In this document: piece after piece, positions 33,590-45,542 of the stretch
How the letters are laid out: every line of letters begins with the position of its first letter
How positions within the stretch are numbered: position 1 is the stretch's first letter
Origin: Lichtheimia corymbifera B2541
Taxonomy: Eukaryota > Mucoromycota > Mucoromycetes > Mucorales > Lichtheimiaceae
Length of the DNA stretch: 64,000 bases
Assembly: GCA_000697475.1 (NCBI GenBank)
Contig: JNEU01000957.1
Location: forward strand, 1 to 64,000
Reading direction: 5' to 3'
Program-made: the position numbers and the translations under genes
Notes under the pieces: model-generated
The model's input: only the letters and a program-made list of their open reading frames with translations
Databases searched by the model: none
Told to the model about the DNA's origin: nothing

Positions 33590-35162
33590 ATGATACACTC
33601 CTTCATCGACCTATTACGCTCCTGGCGAAACAGCATGATCCAGGTTCCAGATTCACGCTATCAAGGGACACCACCACCAGCAGCAGATGATAGCAAACAT
33701 CGTTTCAATCGCTTCAGGTCACCCACAGTCAACTTTGTCAACGTGTTGCGTCTTGTATGGATTCTCGCCCTTCTCCACGGTGAATTCATTATCTTTTGGA
33801 AAGCTGCATATCAATGTGCTCCTTGGCCGAGTAGTGTCAATAACAATGACCAAGTAATGTGTCACGTTTCTCGCCCATCTACAGCTCCTGGTGCTGATTG
33901 ACCCCACTATATAGATGCTGGATCGGTTGCTGTTGATTGGCGATCCTCAAATGACCGATGCCTTTTCATACGATCGACCAGGTGTTCTATTGCGTATATC
34001 CGAATTCTTCAGTGATCTTTATATGTGCCGCAATTATCGACATTTACAGCGGCGGCTTGAGCCCAAAGGAACGATCTTTATGGGTGATTTGATGGATGGT
34101 GGACGTGAATGGGATGATCATGGGTAATGTATATATATCAATCGATCGATCAATTAATTGCATTGAATCTCATATGTATATATATCGATTTACAGCTGGA
34201 AGAAACAAGCAACTCGGTTTCGACACTTATTCAAAAGTAATCGACCTCAATACTTTATGGCAGGCAACCATGATTTGGGATTTGGTGATGGTATCCAGAC
34301 GCATGTGATGGAACGATTTCAAGGAGAATATGGACCCACATCGTATACCCTGAGCACTGGCACTCCTTATTCGATTGTTGTTGTGGATACGGTATCACTT
34401 TCTTCAAGCCATACGGATTTAGCGACCAAACGACAAGCATGGGATGTCATTGAACGCCATTTGCCACCCCAACCACGTATCCTGATGACCCATGTTCCAT
34501 TGTATCGGCCACCGGGAACATCATGTGGACCTGATCGACAAGGCAGATCACGTGAAATACGCCAGGGTCGTGGCTATCAATATCAGAATCTTGTTAATGC
34601 AGAATTGTCACGTCAGCTGCTTGATCGCATCAACCCTGTTGTTGTCTTTTCAGGGGATGATCACGACTATTGCCTGGTGAAACATGGCAACGATAAGGAC
34701 GAAGAAATCCCAGAAATCTCAGTGCCTACTTTTAGCATGGCACAAGGCATGCATTATCCAGGCGTCATTTTGTTGGATCTATCCATCACACCACCCAACA
34801 CCACTGACACTCAACAGGAGGAGGACATTACTACAGCAGCATTGGCCACCAAATTATGCTGGTTACCTGATCAAATCGCTATCTTTATTGGCTATGGATG
34901 TTTGCTTGGGTTATCATTGGTCTCGCTCATGGCAGTCCATACCTATCGATGGAGTGTGCATCGTTCTAGACGCGCTTTTGGAACCAATGACGTCGTTGGC
35001 GATGATCCAGTTATCCTCCCAAGACCTGCTGTATTTACACGTGCTGCTAATGCAAGATCTTCTTCTCTGGCAAAACGACAACTCTATTCATTTTTCAAGG
35101 ATGTTGCAGACGTCGCATCCATTGGCATTCTTGCGTACATTATTTGTTTGATTACATTGTAG
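33590..35162 (+). CDS. CDC1/TED1/PGAP5-type membrane metallophosphoesterase
   Basis: Three exons (33590-33853, 33915-34123, 34196-35162) encode 479 aa. An N-terminal transmembrane helix (VLRLVWILALLHGEFIIFW) precedes a calcineurin-like phosphoesterase domain: LLLIGDPQM, FMGDLMDGG, FMAGNHDLGFGD, LMTHVPLYRP and VFSGDDHDYC. Two hydrophobic segments end the protein (QIAIFIGYGCLLGLSLVSL and DVASIGILAYIICLITL). This is the topology of Cdc1/PGAP5, ER/Golgi enzymes that remove ethanolamine-phosphate side groups from GPI anchors and so affect GPI-protein export. Which yeast paralogue (Cdc1 or Ted1) it corresponds to is not decided. Confidence 0.9.
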
Positions 35163-35820
35163 TCCATAGTATTATGATGATTCCCCTTTTCTTTATTTTG
35201 CATTCTCCACATTATACATACACATAAATACATTGTTAGTTTACCATTGGTGTGAGATATATCCTTCATGTTGTAAATGGTGAATGTCTGTCACTTGATT
35301 ACCCATCCTGCGGTTACCGATGAAACCAATGATGATAGACGGTTGGTTATATGTAGGGTAAATGAAAGTAGCGCATCAAACATCAATCCCATCGATTTAA
35401 TGATAATAGGTATTTGCCACGATAGGTACGTTCTTTAAAGAAGGATCAAGCACTCAAGCCCTATTGAAAAGTGGCAAAAACATGAGGCAGGTTTATTATG
35501 TTGAGTAAGTCGCATGGATCATTGTTTATGTAAAAGTGGGGTGAATCGATCGACACTAGCTATCCATGCATCAGCCACAGTGGTGTATCCAATATCATAA
35601 TAGGATGCGCCATGTATCATTGGAAAACGTTGCCAAGTAACAAGCAGCTGGTGATTGTATTGAATTTGAGTCCAATAGAGCATAGTTAGATTGTTGATAA
35701 AGGTAGTGCTCTTCCAAGATACGCTCATGGTGAGACAGGCGACTAGGTACAACAAAGGGCAAATTGATTTCCAGCTGCGCAGGCTGCACGTCTCTTTTCG
35801 TCAAAGCTACCTTGCCAACA
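35163..35820. other. Intergenic region before the RSC9-like gene
   Basis: No gene is supported; the overlapping minus-strand ORFs at 35,519-35,852 have no family resemblance. A C/T-rich stretch (CACGTCTCTTTTCGTC) lies just upstream of the ATG at 35,821. Confidence 0.4.
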
Positions 35821-38465
35821 ATGTCGCACGCCGTCAAGGATATTGATCGCACGCCGGAATATGATCAGTTCATGCAACAGCTACGGGACTTCCATGAGAG
35901 CAAAGGGTACACCATGATCCCTCCATGTCTTTTTGTCAGTGTCAAAGCTCACCCAATCTACTCAATATTATAGGACGCCATTTCAACCGGAACCCGTTCT
36001 TGGAGGCCAAAAACTAGATCTGCTCAAAATCTATCAAACTGTGATTAAGGCTGGTGGTTATAAAAAGGTAAAAAGAGAAGGTTGGGTCATGGTTCTAAAG
36101 GTGTTGACACGTTCGTTGAATAGGTGACAGAAAACCGCGGCTGGAAGCAAGTGGGCGATCCATTCGATTTCCCTCCAACATGCACCAACAGCGCCTATAT
36201 CCTTAAGCTTGTCTATACAAAAAACCTGGTAAGAGATGGACGAGGAGGGGGTTTATCAAGCGCATGGTGGTAACTTTTTTTTGTCTGGTAATAAGCTTGG
36301 TTGGGAAGAAGAGCACTATTGGAAACGACCATGGAATCCACCAAAGGAACAATTCGAGCTTAAAACCATTGGCACGCCATCCACCGCATCAACACCTGCT
36401 GCAAGTAAACCACGCGACTCGGCACGTAAAACAGCGACAGGTAACCAAGTCGAACCTTCACGTTATATATATCCATGTGCTTATCAATATTCTTTTAGCA
36501 TTTACCTATCAAAACGCACAACCTATTCCTGCTTTTCCACAACCTTTGATGGCTCCACCTCCCGCACCCATCTTTCATCAACCACGTGAGTATGATGGAG
36601 GCATATACAACATCATTGTGTGTATTAACAGAGAGAGATATGGATAGAGGTCTATGTGGATGAATCCTTTCCTACGCGCATTATGCATTCATTGACATGT
36701 ACGTTGCCGAATGAAATCGATTGGGCATTCAACGTCCTTGTCCGATTTTCGTGTACAGCCGAGAATTTCAGCATTGACTACATGCCAACCTTGATTGACA
36801 GCCTGATGGAATTTGCTGAACCCTTTTTCAAGACACACATTCAACCTATTTTGGAGCACCTTGAACAAGTCAAAGAACAGGACGATGAATCACCTGCACC
36901 AGTGGAAAACTTGTTTAGCAGCAAAAAGATCCAACAAGAATACGAACGTGTCTTGCAAGTCTTTCATGTCATTCGCAACTTTTCATTCACTGATATCAAC
37001 ATCCGATCCTTGGCACAAAACGCACGTCTTCGAGATTTATTGATGATGGCCATCTCACTTCCCACCGATTCACAATACGCTGAGCTCAGTCGACATAGCC
37101 TTGACATTATCGAAAGCATCTCACCACAAATTGTGCTTCAGAGCACCGACGACGACTATTTAATGGCCATGCACAGGCTGCTGGTATCACCTGATAGAGC
37201 TCTTGTCCTTGGTGCCCTCAGAGCCTTGACACGTGTTGCTGTGAGTGAATCAAATGAAAGCATACTGGCTGCAGTTCATTACCAGGATATCATTGTGCGC
37301 ATGAGTCAATTTCTCCTGGTGGATGATGAGGAGCTGGTCGCCGCTACATTGGAATACCTTTATCAATACTCCAGCCTGAAAGGCAACTTTACAGTAACAT
37401 TACTCAAGAATTATCCCGGCAATCTCGTCGGTTTGCTTGTTGGTTATTTGTCATACAAATCTACATTGGCACCACGCACTTCGGCATTAAACAGCACCAT
37501 CCACTCCATCCCAGCAGCACAATTCGCAAAAGAAAGCAAAGGACAGGCACAACCACCAGCTATTCCCGATCTCACTGAATACATGAACTTGGATGAGCCC
37601 TATCGATGTTTGGGATGGTAAGAAAAGGATGATGGCCTTGTGTTATTCCCAAAGACTCATCTAGTTGTGGATAGGCTCAGAGAGAAGCTTGTTGCTGGTA
37701 CAACAGAAGACAAGATTGAATTTAAAACCATATTTGGCGAATACAATGAACTCTTTGGCAAGCAAAAGCCGTTAGCTATCAAGGAATTCTACACCGTGCT
37801 CAAGATTGCATTTCCTCAACCGGATTCGGTGGAAGAAGCTGTCAAGACCGGATCTGTGCCTATGAATGATCTTGTGTTGGGCAAAGTAAAGTACGCTCCA
37901 CCCAAAGAGCCTGAAAGTAAGTAATGTCTTTGTGCGCGCGTTGCAGCAAAACTCATTTGTGTGATATATAGTGATCGAATGCCATTGGGCTGATTGTACC
38001 GAAAAGTTCAAGGACGAAGAAGGATTACATGCCCATCTTGTGGACGTGCACTTGAAAACAATCGAGCAAACAGCCAACGAGGGAGACAAGATGGATACGA
38101 GTGATGATAATCACCGTGCAGAAGGGAAAACTTATGAATGTCGATGGATGGCATGTGGACGAAGGGGATTCAAGCATAAAGCAAGAGTATTTCAGCATCT
38201 GCAGACCCATTTCCCAGGCAAAGTCACCAAGCCAACCAAGCGACGCAATGATAAGCTTTCGATTGAGAAAATACCAGTGGATGATGAGGATGTATCGGGT
38301 GTCCCATTGACAGCAGCTTTACTCTTACGCAATCTTGCGCGTACACGTGAGCTCCAGAGTTTCCTGCTACCCTACAAGGTTGAATTGGCACAATTAGCTT
38401 TCCAGAGACCCAAGTTAGGTGCTTATGCCATTTCCGTACTTGAAGAATTGCATGCAGCTAGCTGA
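35821..38465 (+). CDS. ARID/RFX/zinc-finger chromatin-remodelling subunit, RSC9/ARID2-like
   Basis: Eight exons (35821-35906, 35974-36067, 36124-36228, 36296-36440, 36499-36585, 36648-37617, 37675-37916, 37972-38465) give 740 aa. An N-terminal ARID (about 12-100) reads FHESKGTPFQPEPVLGGQKL and NRGWKQVGDPFDFP. A Pro/Ala linker follows, then a long helical-repeat segment (about 175-470), an RFX-like region (YRCLGWLREKLVAG, about 488-545), and a C2H2 finger (ECHWADCTEKF...HAHLVDVH, from residue 579). This order matches RSC9 of fungal RSC/PBAF-type remodellers and animal ARID2. The first donor is an unusual GTACAC at 35,907, but it is the only one found that joins the ARID core in frame. The exon 4 start (36,296) is the least certain junction. 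Confidence 0.86.
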
Positions 38466-38620
38466 AAGTATAGCCACGTTCCATTCCTCTGATATATTTT
38501 TAAAATGCATTTGTAGATAAAACATTATTGTGTCTCACTTTTTTCCCTTGAGCATCCAACTTAATAAATGATTACAGCAACAAGAGAAGAATGATTTTAT
38601 TGTAGATGAAAGAAAAGAAT

Positions 38621-39652
38621 TTACATGCGTGGGATGATGCCAATATGCCATGATTTATAAATGAGACCTTGAAAATGAGAAGCATGAGGATGTACGCACC
38701 AGACCCGCTTGTATGATTCCACTGTTGCCACGGCTCTTTCATTCTCATCATCCACCGTATCTTGGCCTGCCAATGTATGATGAGGATCGTCATCATTATC
38801 ATCATCATCCAAGGGTGGAGTTGAGCCTACGACGACAGCTACTAGGGTATCACACCATCGTAACATCATCCATAACCCATCGGCCTTGACGGTGGGTACG
38901 ACTAATAAGCGAAGACGAGGACATTTGGCGATGATCATGTGAGCCACAGAGGCTGTGAGGATATCGTATGGATTGAGTGTGAGGGAAACAAGGTCTGAAC
39001 CAAAGGTGGGTAAAATAGCACTGCGTAAAGCCCCTGGATGATGATAATAATGCGAAATATGAGTGACGACATCATCATCCTTCTTGGGTTGTCGAATGGC
39101 CAGACAACATGAACAGCACGCTAATCGATAATATTCAATGTCAGGTGGTGGCGATGATGGATCGTCGTCTTGTTCAAGATCCAATTCGTAATAAGCAAAG
39201 GATGGCGATACATGCGTCAACATAAATGTCGATGATGTGGGATGTTGTTTCATGACAGGTAAAAGACGACGAACCAATTGTTTTGGCGTAATGCTGGATT
39301 GAAGAAATGAAAGTTTGGGACACAACTGAGCAAGGATGGTGAAAAAAGTGTCTGGATAGTAACATCGACGTTGTGGAAGCTTGATGATTTCCAATGATTG
39401 ACCATGCTTGTAGCAAAAGCGGATCATGTCGGTCATTGTAGCTTCCTCTGGGAATACAGCTTTCTGATACACATATTGACTCACGAGCCGGTTGGTAAAG
39501 CGACATACGGATAAAAAGACACCACGATAAGGTAACTCGGTCATGAAGACAATCTGTACGAGGAGCTCATTGGGAAGAATAGGGACATTGCCACCACCAC
39601 TGCTTGTTGTGACAGACCATGGAGATGCTGGTGTTGGTGCTGTTGTTGCCAT
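38621..39652 (-). CDS. F-box-like protein, substrate unknown
   Basis: Single exon, 343 aa from the ATG at 39,652; a longer frame upstream begins only at TTG and is a low-complexity leader, so the internal ATG was chosen. Residues about 22-60 (PILPNELLVQIVFMTELPYRGVF...VCRFTNRLVSQYVY) resemble an F-box, which would bind Skp1 in an SCF ubiquitin ligase. The rest has scattered Leu-rich segments (LRLLVVPTVKADGLWMMLRW), a CCSCC cluster and an Asp-rich loop (DDDDNDDDP). The 5' leader is strongly pyrimidine-rich on the minus strand (about 39,835-39,765). It converges on the RSC9-like gene. The SCF role is inference from the F-box-like segment. Confidence 0.65.
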   Translation of the reverse strand: MATTAPTPASPWSVTTSSGGGNVPILPNELLVQIVFMTELPYRGVFLSVCRFTNRLVSQYVYQKAVFPEEATMTDMIRFCYKHGQSLEIIKLPQRRCYYPDTFFTILAQLCPKLSFLQSSITPKQLVRRLLPVMKQHPTSSTFMLTHVSPSFAYYELDLEQDDDPSSPPPDIEYYRLACCSCCLAIRQPKKDDDVVTHISHYYHHPGALRSAILPTFGSDLVSLTLNPYDILTASVAHMIIAKCPRLRLLVVPTVKADGLWMMLRWCDTLVAVVVGSTPPLDDDDNDDDPHHTLAGQDTVDDENERAVATVESYKRVWCVHPHASHFQGLIYKSWHIGIIPRM

Positions 39653-40743
39653 GGCGTCAATGAGGAGGACTGTCAGTTGGAGGCAACACGTTCTAAACAC
39701 ATACACACACACGCACACACAACGCAACAAGGTACACACGCAGCACTGCCACGACAAGGAACGACAAGGAGAGAGAGAGGGAGCGAGTGAGAGAGAGAGA
39801 GAGAAAAGGAGGAGAGTGTGGTTGTGTGTGTAGCGCAAGTAGTAGTAGTGGTAGTGTAGAAGTCTGTGTGGGAATAAAAGGGGAGAAGGATATTATCACC
39901 TTTGACTTATCCACCCAGGGATGCTGATATGTTTCTTGCTTTCTTTTTTCGACATGATTGAAAACACGTGTTAGAAAGACATACCGAGTCTCCCATGCTG
40001 ATCTTCAATTTTTGCATTGACAGCTTTTCTTTGTTGTTGTTGTATATTTTATGCTGGAGATATGAACATGGAAGGATACATATTCCCATAATGATATTCA
40101 TGTTGGCATGTTTTATGCTCTTGCCTTTTCTTGAATTGGGTCCATTCTATGAGATGAGAGGGGGGTTTGGTAAAATCGAGGATGTTATGCATGAGACGCC
40201 AATAAAGAGTGTTGCACAAAAGACCATGTCACCCAATCAATCGTTTCAGTCACGGTTCAATAGTGGGCGAATTAAGCGACAGGATCATGCATGAGGAATG
40301 TAGTGTAGGGCTTATCATCTTGAGTCAAACGATTCCCAAAACCACCCATACCGCTAAGAATCTAATGAATGATTTCATTTTGATTATATTTCACACGCAC
40401 GCACAACATGCACACATATCCAATAAAAAAGGTACAACGGCTACTACTTTTTCATCGACATAGCGGCAACAATAATATTCAGGCACACAAAGAAAAGAGA
40501 TCATTTTATGGCTACTATAGTTGACAAACGGAGGTGTGTACAAGGGGGTTTTCGTGCGTCGGAGGACAAGGTTGGCCATACTCTCTATGGAGGAGCAGCA
40601 CCCCAGGGGAGGAGTTGGAGATGATGATGGTGTATGGTGAAAGAACGCAATGCAACAAGTGACAATGAAAATACTGCATGCATATCACCCCTTTTCTTTT
40701 GTAACCAACGTTTTCTTTCTTGCTTCTTTATCTCGTTGCTACT
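39653..40743. promoter_or_regulatory. Divergent promoter region with pyrimidine tracts
   Basis: Between two divergent F-box genes. CA repeats and GA-rich sequence at 39,700-39,835 give a long CT tract on the minus strand; a separate C/T-rich stretch at 40,690-40,740 precedes the plus-strand ATG. No gene was supported between. Confidence 0.45.
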
Positions 40744-42710
40744 ATGGCCTCTGTCCTTGTTGCTTTGGCCTCGCTTTCTTCAAGGTACGTGTATTAAAAT
40801 GAAATCGGCCCTGGTTACACCATTCGTCGTCGTCGATCTGACTCTTTCCATTTTCAGCAGTTTCATTCACAGAGACGACCCATCCATTCCTTCCAATCTC
40901 CACGACATTGTGCTTCTCGGTCAACAGCTCTATCGAAAAGGCCATTACAGCGATGCATATCGTCTTCTTGTACGTGTCGAGCCATTATTACCTGTGGAAA
41001 GTGGGCCATGCGTCGAATACCAGATCAAGGCCTTACGACGGCTAGGCCACAATCACCGTGCATTGGAATTGAGTCAGACCATGGCAGTGACCCATCCTTC
41101 AACACGTTGGTGTTATCTCGCGTGTGACCTTGTGCTTGAAAAAGAAGGAGACGTGTTGAAAGCAAGGGAATGGTTGAAGCAAGGATCGATATTACGAAGC
41201 ATGGATGATGACACCAGTTACCTTGAAGAACGCCTCTTATGGGAGAAGATAGCACGTATTGAACACAAGGAACGACAACATGATCATGTGGATAAACGAA
41301 TGGATTTCACTCAGTCACTCTCATACGATCTTGTCACTGCCATATTTCAACATTTGTCTTTTCGCGATCGTGTTGTATGCATGCGTGTATCAAGGCATTG
41401 GCACAACTTTCTCGTCGACAGCGTGGTCCTCTGGCAAGATATCGACGTGTCTCATACGCCCACTCCTATCGATCTTCATTCTTTTTCATTGTATCTGGGT
41501 CGGCTGGAGAATACACAACCAAAACGACTACGCATTCATCACGAACGAGCGAACGGGGATCAATTAATGAAACTCATGTTGGTTCGGGAACGCTACAAGT
41601 TGCATACTTTGGGTAAGTGGGGTTGAAAGGACAGGGATGTGATGCAAGAAAAGGTCACTCATAAAAGAGTATATATTAGACCTATCCGATGTGCTGTGCA
41701 AACCAAGTCTCTTTTATGACCTTTTAAGGCGGGCTGGTCCAACATTACGCTGTCTACGATGGAATGGTCTTATATTGAAGCTGAATGATATTTTCGACAC
41801 TGCGGCTGAATCATGTCCACACCTTGAGGAATTGGATGTATCATATTGCTTCACATCGAGGAAAGGGCGTTTTGAACCGAGTCGTTTTCTTGAATCATAT
41901 GGGAAGGATTTACCAAAGGAGCTGATGGATGATAAGAAACAGCGCCCGCTTCACATCAAACGCTTACGATTGACCAGCATTCATGAGATGATCGGCCCTG
42001 AGCTCATCCACATGTTATTACGTACGCCAAACCTGACACATCTCGAACTTGAATACTGCCTGGTCAGCTTTATCCCGATTGCAAACATGCTTCAACATTG
42101 CTGTCCTCGTCTTCAACACCTTGTCTACAAACGTCATCGATATGCTCGTCAATACCAAGATGTTATACCTCATTCACAACCCTCGATACCCATGCCACCA
42201 AGACGATGGCGAGTGATTGAACTGAACAAATCCTTATCCGTCACCGATACCATCATGCGGGATATGATAATACGAGCTGATCTCTCATTACTTGAACGCT
42301 TGGAGCTGGATTCCAATACATACATCACCGACAAATCCCTTTTCACTCTATTACAACGCCTTCATCCATCCACCAACGTGTTGTCGAATCTGCATACACT
42401 CAACCTGGGTAATTGTACTGCATTGACGGAAGAAGGATTGCTACGGTTCTTGGTCGCTTGTCCCATGCTTCGCCATGTTAATCTGACTCGTCTCTTGGCT
42501 GTCACGGATGCTGTACTGGACACATTAAGTCAAATGGAAAAATTACAAACACTGGATATCACATTTTGCTCTCATATCACCGATCAAGGCATCACTCAGC
42601 TGGTCAAGCAACGACAAGACAGTTTACAACAAATCCACTTGACGCATTCCAATGTCTCGCCCGCTGCATTGAGCTTTGTATTTCGTACCTTGAAATATGA
42701 TGGTATATAA
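40744..42710 (+). CDS. TPR / F-box / leucine-rich-repeat protein, DIA2/POF3-like
   Basis: Three exons (40744-40784, 40858-41612, 41680-42710) give 608 aa. Residues about 30-150 form TPR-like helical pairs (LHDIVLLGQQLYRKGHYSDAY, LRRLGHNHRALELSQTMAV). An F-box follows (TQSLSYDLVTAIFQHLSFRDRVVCMRVS, about 180-225). The C-terminal two-thirds are leucine-rich repeats of the AMN1/FBXL kind (LEELDVSYC, LTHLELEYC, LHTLNLGNCTALTEEGL, LDITFCSHITDQGI). TPR plus F-box plus LRR is the arrangement of budding-yeast Dia2 and fission-yeast Pof3, SCF receptors in replisome disassembly and genome stability. The start at 40,744 is supported by an in-frame intron and a pyrimidine leader; an unspliced start at 40,799 is an alternative. 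Orthology is inferred from architecture. Confidence 0.82.
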
Positions 42711-43147
42711 TAGAAGAAGATCATCCCACTTTTACATAGCACACACTCTTGTATATTCATTGCGCTTCAATCATAATATAATAAAAGCAATCTACTACTA
42801 ATACATATGTCTGGTTATATATTCGTTCACCGATAAGGGGAGTAGTGGACGCCACTGCCAGCATGATGATGCATAGTGCGTGCAGCATGCATATCAGCTT
42901 GCTTGCTGTTGAATCCAAGATCTACAGTAGAGTACATTCTTGCATAAAAGTGGTGTAAAGATGATACAGATGCTTATCAATGCCAAGTGCGATAAACATT
43001 TCATTGACATCTAGAATACTGTACAATACTCGATGTACCTTTTTCTGGGCCATTCTAGTACCCCTTTGTTGTAAGCTCTTCCGAACTGCATGGCTGATGC
43101 ATACATCCTATGATCTCCTCGCACAGTCACTTTTTGTCGCGAGCCCC
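42711..43147. other. Intergenic region before the transporter gene
   Basis: No separate gene. An in-frame ORF runs in from 42,980 to the transporter's first exon, so the true start could lie upstream of 43,148. Confidence 0.35.
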
Positions 43148-45083
43148 ATGATAATGAGTCCCTGTTCCTTGCCATCTTCTCGCCTCCTCGTCCTTTATTC
43201 TGTCGAAAAGTACATTCTATGTAATAGCCTGCAGCTATGAATTAAAAGATCCCTACTTCTTACTTCTTTCTTGTTGCCATACTAGGACGAATACCAAGTG
43301 CTCACCAGACAACAGCAGCATTAAGCATGCACCGGACGACGACCATGAAAGTATTAGTGTCTACACCACTCCTCCTCAAGAAACGCAAGATGGTGGCTAT
43401 GGATGGGTGATTGTTGCCAGTGTCTTTATGGGCATGTTTGCTACGTTTGGTGTAGTCCTTGGAGGATGGCAAGTACACTATCTTTTATTTTGTTGTTAAT
43501 GATCTTTCTCTGTGTGTGTTCTTTGTAATAACTCCAGCTCGTTTTATATTAGGGGTATGTATGCTTGGTGTATAATTGGTGAAAGTACCACAGGATTAAT
43601 CCTACTATGTAAAGGTGTCATCCTGGACTACTTTGAGCGAGAGGTGTTTGGTGCACAGGCAGCGTTCCAACTTAGCTTCGTGGGCACACTGATCCAATTG
43701 TTTTACGCTCTTAGTGCAGCATTCATTCGAGTGGTTGAACTTTTCATCAACATGAGAACAGCATTCCTAGTGGGCGGTCTTTTAGTTTCAGGGGGATTGG
43801 CAGCAGCTGGCTCAGCTACTCAGGTATACAAATATATATATAGAAAGAGCAAATGCTACAACCTTTGGGATAACAACCCTTGTATATGTGCTAGGTTTGG
43901 CAGGTCATTTTATCCATTGGCGTTTGCTTTGCTCTGGGAAATAGCATCATCTACAGTGTATGTGTTATTTGATATCATTCTTACATATTCCCTCGTAGCG
44001 TGAAACGATCTTAATGATGGCTGGCTGGTACATAGACTGGATCTCGTATTGTGTTGCCATGGTTTACCAAGCGGCGCGGTACTGCGATGGGGACGATAGC
44101 AAGCGCAACAGGCTTGGGTGGCCTCATTGTCCCATTGATTGTGCACAACATCACGGAAAAATTGGGAGGGCCATGGATGCTTCGTATACTGAGTATGGTT
44201 TGGTTTGTCATTTTCGTTACTGCATATGGATTAATTCGGGAGCATGAGCAATCCAAGCAAAAACCAATCGGCCTCAAGGGAATCCTGACATGGTCTCTTT
44301 TCAAAAACGTTCCCTTTTCTTTATGGTGTGTTTCTGGTTGCTTCCAAGTAGTCCATTGCTTTCTTGTACCATTCACTCTACCAGGTATACAGTGGAATAT
44401 ATGTACACTAGGTTAATGACATTGACAACATTCATAAATTTTAGCCTATGCAACCAGCATTGGATTATCAGCAAATCAAGGCACAGCGGTCATCTCTGTA
44501 GCCATGGCTTGTAACTTTGTAGGAAGACTTGCAGCAGGGTACGTGTGTATGTAATGCTTATGTATTACAGCCAAAACCGTTATTATTAGAGAGGAACTCA
44601 TATCATGCATAGGGTCATTGGTGACAAAATTGGAAGCGTGAATTGCAGCATTATCTTTGGGACCGTAACAGCTCTCTCGACTTTACTATTATGGATGTTT
44701 GCTCACAGCTTTGGTACATTAATGGCATATGCTTGTATTTTTGGCTTCTTTGGCAGTGTTTATTTCGTGTTTGGTGAGTGCTCTTTCTCTCATTGTTTGA
44801 TGTACTAGTACGTGTTGACATGATGATGTATGTAGCTGGACCTATCACCGTTGCCATTGTCGGCTTAGAACAATACCCTTCAGGATTTGCACTATTGACA
44901 CTCTCAGATTTACCCGCAGCGCTTTCTCCCATCGTTGCCAATGCAATTGACCAAGCTGTGCAACAAACTGAACCATATTTCTGGTATAAAATCATTACCG
45001 GTGGAGCAGCTTTCTTATCAACTTGTATCCTGCTGGTGGTTCGTCGCCTGTTAAAACCCGGACAGCTATGGGTTAAAATATAG
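43148..45083 (+). CDS. Monocarboxylate transporter-like MFS permease
   Basis: Proposed exons: 43148-43209, 43286-43468, 43553-43554, 43615-43823, 43895-43957, 44036-44384, 44445-44538, 44613-44773, 44836-45083 (456 aa). The start is uncertain (ATG 43,148 or 43,154). After a hydrophilic N-terminus comes the signature DGGYGWVIV and helix 1, then DYFEREVFG, FQLSFVGTL and LPWFTKRRGTAMGTIASATGLGG, with later helices to LSTCILLVVRRL: about 12 membrane spans, as in fungal MCH/MCT proteins. The second intron starts with GC (GCAAGT). It is followed by either a 2-nt micro-exon or a 20-residue in-frame insertion; the micro-exon model gives WGVILDYF, matching the family. The substrate (monocarboxylate or other) is not known. 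Confidence 0.85.
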
Positions 45084-45542
45084 AATATCCTTTACTAGAG
45101 ACATCAACTCCACATTTGTAATCATGTGCATTGCATCATACATACTTTACATCTACTAATACTAAATTGAGCATACATTTTGGATCAATGGAGCCACCTT
45201 CATCATTACATCAAAGTGTGCATGATCACCAAATCACGTGATGAAGTATACATGGATTAGTGTGGTAGTAGAGAGTAGATTCTGTCATACCATGACAAGA
45301 TTATGGATAAGGTGGTTCCACATGCTCATGCATATACAATTGATATCAAGTATGTGAGTCATGATTATTATAACCAACTATCTGGGATCGGTTTTTATTA
45401 TCTGTGGGGGTGGTGGGGTATACTAGAGAACAGCTATGGTGGCTGAGAGGGGTTTATATCAGAGGGAGGCTTGGTGATTTTTTCATTTTGGCAACTTCTT
45501 TTCTACTTTTGCCCCAGACTCTTTCCTCTCTCGCGCGACGCA
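45084..45542. promoter_or_regulatory. GMP synthase promoter region
   Basis: No gene. A weak TATA-like GGTTTATATC lies at 45,451-45,460, followed by a C/T-rich leader with CTTTCCTCTCTCGC directly before the ATG. Confidence 0.4.
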
